64,000 bases of DNA from assembly GCF_025370935.1 (NCBI RefSeq), contig NC_133485.1:10573814-10637813 (forward strand), in the 5' to 3' direction. The translations under genes and the position numbers were made by a program. The notes beneath the pieces are model-generated. The model ran no database searches and was not told the DNA's origin. It saw only the letters and a program-made list of their open reading frames with translations. This DNA is from Choristoneura fumiferana (taxonomy: Eukaryota > Arthropoda > Insecta > Lepidoptera > Tortricidae). The stretch's first letter is position 1. Each line of letters begins with the position of its first letter. Positions 56,766-64,000 of this stretch are shown here, piece by piece.

Positions 56766-56922
56766 ATCGAGGAAACTGAATCACGCGTAGCAGGTGGAAC
56801 CATTTCATTATCAATTTCGCTACGATTTCTTTGGCGAATGTAGTATGGGATATCAACATGACATCAGTAGCACAAAGGTCCACCTTGGTTGGTACCTTGG
56901 TACGTGATTCAGTTTCCTCAGC
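56766..56922. repeat. Short inverted repeat
   Basis: GAGGAAACTGAATCACGCG at 56767 and CGTGATTCAGTTTCCTC near 56902 pair, with GTACC words flanking both. Confidence 0.45.
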
Positions 56923-57135
56923 TGTCCGTATCTCACTTTTGCATCGCTGCAGTACAATTCGGACGCTGCCGAATACAGCACCTGTAATTTGCTTTAGATT
57001 ACACACGCACTGCGACGTGACATTGCGCGTAAGTCCGCGTCTGATGTAAAGATTAATCACAGAATGGTAGATGGTTTGTATCACGAACACTTCCGGCGAT
57101 TTGCTAACGCTATCAATCTACAGTGTGTTACAGGC

Positions 57136-57477
57136 AGCCGAGCTTTTTTTAAGGGAGGTTAAATTCACGTACTTATTTAATTTAATCATGACATTAATTT
57201 AATTAATAAAATAAAATTCAGACTTTGTTAACTTTCTGTCATAATTATAATTGTCAGCAATGTGCAGCAAAGTTAAATGACAAGTAATAATCAGAGTATA
57301 TCTGTCGGCTGTCACTTACCTACATTTACTTGTCAAATTTACTTTATTGTACATTGCTGACAGTTATAATTTTGTTAGAAAGCTAACAAAGTCCAAATTT
57401 TAGTTTATTAATTAAATTAATGTCATGGTTAAGTTGCAGAAATACGTTACTTTAACCTCCCTTAAAAAAGCCCGGCT
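57136..57477. mobile_element. Foldback MITE, 342 bp
   Basis: AGCCGAGCTTTTTTTAAGGG opens it and CCCTTAAAAAAGCCCGGCT closes it. The arms continue to pair for most of the length (ATGACATTAATTTAATTAAT / ATTAATTAAATTAATGTCAT; GTCAGCAATGTGCAGCAAAG against the opposing ACATTGCTGAC). Confidence 0.75.
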
Positions 57478-58110
57478 GGCGGTAGGTAACAGACTGTATA
57501 ACTCGTTCGCCCTCTATCTTCATTCTTCTGTTTCTACACTAACAGGCAAAAATAAAGGGTAATTTTTTGTATAACTTTGCACGGGCAGTAACACGCTATA
57601 TTTGCTCGTCGGTCTATTGCAATTGATCCCGTGCGATTATACGGTAATAAACCAGGTATTCTTTCATTAAGCAAAAAAAAATTTTTACAAATATGATTCT
57701 TTCCATGTCTATTTTTGGTACCTAATTATTGTGCTATGTTAGTGTTTTTTTTTCTCGTTTAACTGAAAATTGTGACGGTTACACTTTACTTCAATGTTTT
57801 TTTTTAATGTATGACACCAGATGGTTCTAAAAGAAGACCAGCGCCGTTCGCAAGACCGGCAGATTGCTGATTTGAGACCATTTCGTGACATGCTCATTTT
57901 TATGATTTTTTTTCCATGTTGTCACGAAAAAATGTTTTCTTTCTAACACAAACGTTTTACTTTGCCAAATGCATTTTATTCCGAAACTATGAACTATGCA
58001 GCATTTATTTCAAGACCATTTTGTGAACCCTAAAGGTTAGGTTAGTTTTATAAAAATCCTAATAAATTTACAGTGCCAGAATAAAAAGCATTTGGCCAGA
58101 TGAAACACTT

Positions 58111-58286
58111 GTGAAACGAATCTTTTGTAAAAAAATGTTTTGGTTAGACATTAGTGAACCATTACGTGCAGGTGTACGATTAATAGTAAAACTGGCCAAG
58201 TGTGTGTTGAGCCACGCGCAGTGTAGAGTTCCGTCCGTGGTTCAATAATGTCTAACCAAAACATTTTTTAGAAAGATTCGTTTCAC
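58111..58286. repeat. Foldback repeat, 176 bp
   Basis: GTGAAACGAATCTTTTGTAA and ATGTTTTGGTTAGACATTAG pair with AATGTCTAACCAAAACATTT and AAGATTCGTTTCAC. A second pair (GGTGTACGATTAATA at 58171 with TTAATCGTACACCT at 58299) crosses the right end, so two inverted repeats interlock. Confidence 0.6.
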
Positions 58287-58319
58287 AAATTATTATTATT
58301 AATCGTACACCTATAGGTG

Positions 58320-59390
58320 CGTGACCAATCCTCAAACGAGCACGCGTTTTTAACAACGTGTTTGAATTAACGTTTAAACAGAATTATTATTTAATTTTAC
58401 GTCAAATTAAACAGCACGCGCTACTGTTACTAATCATTTAAATCATTTAATGATTAAATTTGTATCAAATCATTCGTCATAATGATGCGTTCACACCTTA
58501 TTAGTAATCATTTATATAAACACTTGTTCAGTAATTCGGTAGTTTAATTTGGTAGCGGTTTGTACCTGCGGGCTATGTAAGTCTAATTATACAAAAAACA
58601 TTCATATTGAATGAACACACACCACTGCTTCGTACTGTACAATTATAATCAACGCATTTTATGAAATTTACTTATTGCTTATATAAGTAGATAAGAAGTT
58701 AGGGTTTTTGTTTCATTCCTATTAATGAGCTGCTTTTCGATAAATCATTGTTTTAAGCGATAAGACCACTTATTGTGTAAGGTACTTACCCTGAATTTTT
58801 GTGTCTATGAAATTTTTTGGGATTATTTGTGGTGTATAAAGAATATTTCGTCACTACTTTAAAAAATCTAGTATCTAAAATCAATATTTCTATAAAATTA
58901 AACCTTGATATGTTCGTAAAGCTCACTCAGAAAATATATCTATTTTGAGGTACGAGTTTTTTTTTAAGCAGTGACGATTTGTATTATATTGTATTTTAAA
59001 TTCATCCATATAAAATCTCCGTACTAAAATGAGTGAATACCTACCTAATTAAACAGTAATGTAGTTGTACAGTCGAAAAAACTAAACCATGCACCAGGAT
59101 GGAACCTTCATGCTATTAATGTCATGTTCACATCTCATACTTTTATCAAAGAAATCATAGTGAAATTGATTCACAATTCCAAACTATGTGCACATATTCC
59201 ACTAGTTTCCACTTTCAATTCACAGACGTAAACCTCCGTCCGGCCCTTAGACCAGGTCCTTACAAGTCAACAAAGCCAGATATAAACAGACATAAGCCTG
59301 TTCACGAACAAACGAGGTGTCGAACCAAAACCCATTCACGGCTAATTGGCGAGGTGGCCGTTGAATTTCAATGGGAAATATACTTTACTA
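58320..59390. other. Intergenic, nothing recognised
   Basis: AT-rich. The open frame at 59186-59518 runs into the repeat at 59395. Its first half (TDVNLRPALRPGPYKSTKP) is unrecognised, with a possible acceptor TTCACAG just before it. Confidence 0.3.
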
Positions 59391-59394
59391 GTGT

Positions 59395-59740
59395 TTACCC
59401 GTGGCTTCGCACACGTAAATCATTAGATCCAGCAGCTGAATTTAAATTTCGAGTTTTAAAAAAATCCTCGTGGGAATTCCCGAAAATTAAATCGTGGTTT
59501 TCATTGACGTTACATTAAAAACAATGATGTCAAATTTCATGACTCTAAGCCCAGTGGTTGTTGTTTCGAGATTTTATCCCTATCCCGTGGGAATATCGGA
59601 ATAAAAAGTAGCCTATTATATATACCAAATTATTATACTTACATACCAAATTTCATCCAAATCCGTCCAGCCGTTTCAGCTTGAAGGAATAACAAACATA
59701 CTCACTCACTCACACTTGTTGCGCTCAAAGCGACATAGAG
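59395..59740 (+). repeat. 'GTTTACCCGTGGCTTCGCAC' repeat
   Basis: Uninterrupted relative of 2935-3470: GAGATTTTATCCCTATCCCG, GGAATATCGGAATAAAAAGT, CAAATTTCATCCAAATCCGT, ending in ACTCACTCACTCACAC. Confidence 0.6.
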
Positions 59741-60539
59741 TGGAAAACGGGTGAAAGACAAACTAATACAAATATTTTTAATGCAAAATTGTTTAATGAT
59801 CAAGGACTTCTGAATAAAATCGACGGAGCTGTTAATTCAACCAAATCGTTTCCGAAATTGGAACCACTTGAGAACACGTATTTAAAGTTGTTAATTAGCT
59901 ATTCCAGTTTAGTAAAATTTCGTCGTTTAAATGTGATAAATAGTTATCATACTTATCATATAATAGCTATGACTTCGTTTAATTTTTAATCATTAGGTGT
60001 AATGCCTAGTTACATACTCTCTTCAAAATTTGGGATTAATGTGAATAGTTGAATTAATAGCTACATAATTGGTGTAAAAGGCTTTACAAACTAAAGTCGC
60101 CGGCAAAATCTCACTGACGTGGTTGGCAGCCTAAATTTCTTCATAAGTACATTAAAGTCGCCTTTCATTTTCAGCAACTATGATTATGTAAAGTACTTAG
60201 AAGTAGAAAGAGTAACAACACAATCACAACAATACCATCTCAAATTATTGGCATTTTGAATTTCAAGAAAATATTAGATAATATATCGTGATTTTTCCAA
60301 AAGAACCATAGCAAATATGATGTGCTTATCAATGCTAGCCATTCAAATACTAAAAAAAGTTAAAGATATATTAATAACAATGAAAAAAATATATTATAAG
60401 ATATAATTATGGTTGACTTTAGAGTCAATTACAATGTTAACTTAATAAATACATCTCTACATCGCGTGAGATTCCCCTATTTAGATTGGCTCTTTCTCTC
60501 CATCGTCGCAAATCACTGTTCACCTCATTTCTAAGGTCG

Positions 60540-61010
60540 CGGAATGGTCGCCAGCGACAGCGGAGCGGAGCGGACAGTGACGCGGCCAGCGTTTTCTCTG
60601 TCCATTGCGTCTGCTATGCTAGGTAACAACTGCACTGTGCGGCGAGTAGGGATGGTAATCGATGGCGAAATAATCGATTAATTGATGTGTCGATTTCAAT
60701 TAATCGATTAAGGGCGCTCATGATATCGATCAGTCAGTAACGGTGCTGCCAGATGTACCGCTTCTCCGCGTTTTACATCGCCTTTTATAAGGAGGTACGG
60801 CACACTCTAAGTGCGAAATTTAAACTTTTTACAGTTTAAATGTGTTTACAGGGAAATAAAATGGGTGAGACTATATCGGGTGGTATTTCCGTGTCGGTAT
60901 TTTACGGCCGGGAAATAATGTCACCCATTTTATTTCCCTATAAAAAATATCGATTAGATCGATTATTATATTTTTCTATTAATCGATTACTTCTCGATAA
61001 TTTCTCTCTT
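60540..61010. repeat. Composite repeat with ATCGAT clusters around a hairpin
   Basis: GC-rich CAGCGGAGCGGAGCGGACAG (60559) and then two clusters of AATCGATTA words (60655-60715 and 60945-61005). Between them a hairpin pairs AGGGAAATAAAATGGGTGA (60850) with TCACCCATTTTATTTCCCT (60920-60940). Confidence 0.45.
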
Positions 61011-61014
61011 CTTC

Positions 61015-61095
61015 TTTCTCTCTCACTCTCGTATTGAATAATATACCTAAGCGTCAGCGGGACGGCAAGATACGAAGTTCGAATTTTGCACTTAC
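61015..61095 (+). mobile_element. MITE copy, GTCAGCGGGACGG family, left arm missing
   Basis: ACTCTCGTATTGAATAATAT, GTCAGCGGGACGGCAAGATA, GAAGTTCGAATTTTGCACTT: the right half of the element at 2365-2485. Confidence 0.55.
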
Positions 61096-61203
61096 TTATT
61101 AGTACAGGGCCAAAGAACACGCTCGCCGCTCCACTGCCATGCCCCACAGAACAGCATGCCCCGGTGCCCGCTATTGTCCAGTCTGCGGCCTTAGATAATT
61201 TAT

Positions 61204-61335
61204 TTAACGCATTCACTGCCACCTGACTCCCACAGGTGCCACCAACGCACATGTGCGTTTAAAATGTATTATGACAGCGGCACTGGGTGAAGTCCCGAAA
61301 ACCCATATATGCGTCGGTTGCAGTGAATGCGTTAA
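61204..61335. mobile_element. TTAA-flanked MITE, 132 bp
   Basis: TTAA-CGCATTCACTGCCACC at the left and GGTTGCAGTGAATGCG-TTAA at the right (one mismatch in 16). Inside, ACGCACATGTGCGT is a perfect small palindrome. Typical of piggyBac-mobilised MITEs in moths. Confidence 0.8.
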
Positions 61336-61649
61336 GTTAACGTTAGTCTTAACTATGTCTTGTCTTGTTTCTATGTTCAAACTAAGCTTAATGTACAAAT
61401 ATGTCTAAGATTTTATAACTTATTTTGTACTTATGCCTATTTATAAAAAACTTTCTTTTAGTTGTAAATTGAGATACCTAACCTGCTTTCATTGAGGTGA
61501 AATGTTTCGTAGGATACCATCAATATAATCATCTTTTGACCTCCAATTTGATTCTGAATGATGCGTCATGGTGACCAACCAACATATTTCTCTTATTTTT
61601 ATTTACCTAGTTAGGTCAGGTTTCGGGTATTAATTGTTATTAAAATATC

Positions 61650-61772
61650 AAAGATTGACTGGTGAGATACCTTAAAAGAATAAGTCCACCTTTATAGAAG
61701 TATCTCAAAGTTTGTCAGTTGTATTTTGTTTCTTTTTTTTTTGTACAATAAAGAGTTGACATACATACATGC
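61650..61772 (+). mobile_element. LINE 3' end with CATACATACATGCATA tail
   Basis: CAAAGATTGACTGGTGAGAT, GAATAAGTCCACCTTT, GTACAATAAAGAGTTGACAT. Same family as 2994-3197. Confidence 0.7.
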
Positions 61773-64000
61773 ATACAATATCCTGCCTATGTTACTAAAT
61801 TCAAGAAAGGGTAACTGGGTGTGTGTTCATTTGTATGCACGTATGGTGACAGTAACTTCTAGAACTACTGTTCAATTGTGAAAATATTTCATTAGACTGG
61901 CAAGACCTTGCCAAAAATACTGGCAAGTGAGAAGAGAAATGTAACACCTTTTCCCAGTAGCGACACTAAAAATGGAAATAAAACAAACACAACAAAGTTA
62001 CGGGCAACAGCCGGTAGCTAGTATACCGCAACTTCACATGTAATCTCTCTAAATCCTTAAATGTGAATGTGCATAAAATCCTATCATATAAAAAATATTA
62101 ATGAGTATGGTATCTAGTTAGTAAACTAGATACAAAATTCATTATCGGCCGGCTGTAGGTACAAAATTAACATAGAGAAAAAATGGAGTTAATAAATGTA
62201 GGTAAGAAATAGGTAAATGTAGAGAGTTCAACCGTGGTTCAACCTGTCGACTTCATCCAACTTTTCACTTCCATGGATTGAATGGATACTAGTACCTATT
62301 CCGAAAAGATTAAATTATCTAAGATCTATTATAAATTGATGATCGAGCACACTGACGTCGATTTCGCGCGGAATGGGAAGAATAGTCAGTAACAAGATCA
62401 TAATGTCTCAATCGTGAAAAGAAAAAACCGTGTTGAACAGACTGTATATACAACGGTACCTCATTGAGTTAATGCACAGTATTGAACACACAATAGTGCA
62501 TTCATTATCAGTTGCGTTTGCAACTTTGCGCGGGCAATTTTTTGCCGCGAGCAAAAAGCCTATGCTGTCGATGTCGGCCGACATCGTTGCTCGCCCGGCA
62601 ACAATTTCGACGTCAGCTTTTTACTTTGTACACTTCGATCTACAAGCTTCGCGTTTTTTGGATTAACCGCACAGAAAACGATTTTAAAGTCGAATAAAAC
62701 GGAGCACCCCATACTCGTAGCTTTAGTAAATGTTAATGGGTTTTTGTGATGCGGCAATGATGGGGAAGAATTTGCCTCTGCGAATATATAGAAGTGCTAA
62801 ATTGACCACAATTACGGCAGTTTGTCCTTTATAAAGAGATAGATACCTACCAATATAATGTAACTAAGTAATACTTAGGTTCGATTAGGGCTTGCTTCTT
62901 TTAACTGTTTCAGCTGTGGCAGTTAATCAAGTAGGTATCGTATAAATCCTAGTATTTATAATCTTTACTATTTATTTTGTTATGGCTGTTATTACGTTTA
63001 ATTTCTTTCACTGCAGGTATATTTAGAGACGAATTTCGCCCTAAATAAATAATTCTTTAATTCTTTCATTTCCGCTGTGCTATAAATTTTAAACTCAACC
63101 AGGTTGGTTTGATAGTTTTTTTTTTACTTCACAATCATGCGAAAACGGCTGCACGGACTTTGGTAAAGCTTTTTTTATAGATAGAGCGTGACCCGGAAAT
63201 GGACACAGGATACATTTTTTCCGGACAATTGCAAGTTTCCCAATGATCGATATCGATAGATGTACAAGTCGTTTTTGTAGATCGTTATTAACTATGAAAA
63301 CAGTAACTTGCCAGGTAAACTCTTCATAATCACTACGAATTCTGCTGTGACGAAGTCACGGATAAAATTAATAGTTGATAAAGAAATTTAATAAGTACCA
63401 AAGAATCAAATTAAATTTGTTGTCTACATAATAATACCTTGTGATATTATGTACGAGTATAGAATTAATATTTTAGTTCGACAGCCACAAACATCCTTAA
63501 AGTAAAACTCGTTTTGTTAGCAATTTTGTTTAGCTTGTAAGCAGCTTAACCTGTAAGTCGGTATTAGCTACGACATCTCAATATGGAAACGAGTAAAGTG
63601 ATCTATGGTGTTTGATGGAAAACTGTCGAGAACGAATCTATTTAAAATTCAACCATATGAGTTTACTCCAAAATCCATACTTATCTGTTGCCTTCATGCA
63701 TAATTCATTTTAAGTCGCGAATATTTTAGAAAGAAAGTGATCAACCTAAATTTTTGGGTTTGTCCTGAATGTGTCACTTAATTAAGCGCTGTGAGAATAT
63801 TCGCTAATAAGTATATCTAAAGATATTCCACCGATACAAATATCGTTAGTCACGGGTCTACGCGTGTCATGGCCCGCGGTGAACCAGCAAACAGTTTTAT
63901 TATTGTCAAACATTACTAAGAGAGCGATCGGACAGCTAAACAATAAAAATATCACCGCCTATCTAAAAAATGAGACAGCATCGCCTTTGGCCGACATCCG
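61773..64000. other. Intergenic to window end, nothing recognised
   Basis: AT-rich with a GC-richer block at 62510-62610 (GTCGATGTCGGCCGACATCG, itself palindromic around GTCGGCCGAC). No exon with supporting splice sites. Confidence 0.3.

Noticed and set aside
56704..57090. A 128-codon minus-strand frame
   Set aside because: It spans an inverted repeat (56766-56922), shares no motif with any family I know, and an antisense open frame of 72 codons lies inside it, so openness there is not informative.
59186..59518. A 110-codon open frame as a gene
   Set aside because: Its second half lies in a dispersed repeat (59395-59740) and the first half has no recognisable content or confirmed splice sites.

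Overview
The window is nuclear DNA of a lepidopteran insect (moth or butterfly). It is AT-rich, with intron-containing genes, tRNA-derived SINEs, decayed non-LTR retrotransposon ends, foldback MITEs (several flanked by TTAA) and the short satellite-like words common in moth genomes. I see no bacterial operons, rRNA, CRISPR array or confident functional tRNA gene. The species cannot be fixed from the sequence.

Two genes can be assembled exon by exon. (1) Plus strand, 20322-25271: five exons whose splice phases all agree give a 587-residue protein. Its N-terminal half looks like a beta-propeller and its C-terminal half is helical. It resembles the Fanconi anaemia core-complex proteins FANCB/FAAP100, but this is tentative. 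(2) Minus strand, 38096 down to 29232: the trichome gene shavenoid (sha, kojak). Eight coding exons encode a signal peptide, a cysteine-containing ectodomain, one membrane span and a long disordered cytoplasmic tail. First-coding-exon splicing uses a GC donor, and that exon has partial tandem copies downstream. In the last exon the reading frame moves by one base at or near a CCCAAAA heptamer. This is either a sequence error, an isoform boundary or a real frameshift.

Layout: 1-20321 is intergenic and dense in repeats (foldback MITEs, LINE 3' ends, a perfect 64-nt-arm hairpin, a 1.65-kb element with inverted ends). 20322-25271 is the FANCB/FAAP100-like gene, with repeats in its introns. 25272-29231 separates the two genes, which converge; it holds a SINE with target-site duplications and a head-to-head repeat pair. 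29232-38150 is shavenoid, with two SINEs and other repeats in its introns. 38151-64000 is gene-poor: SINEs, TTAA-flanked MITEs, hairpin families, a 911-bp element with 27-bp inverted ends, and long stretches with nothing I recognise; some may be introns or regulatory DNA of genes outside the window.

The two genes show no sign of working together; their proximity looks incidental. The most notable things here are the shavenoid oddities and the several families of long perfect or near-perfect hairpins.
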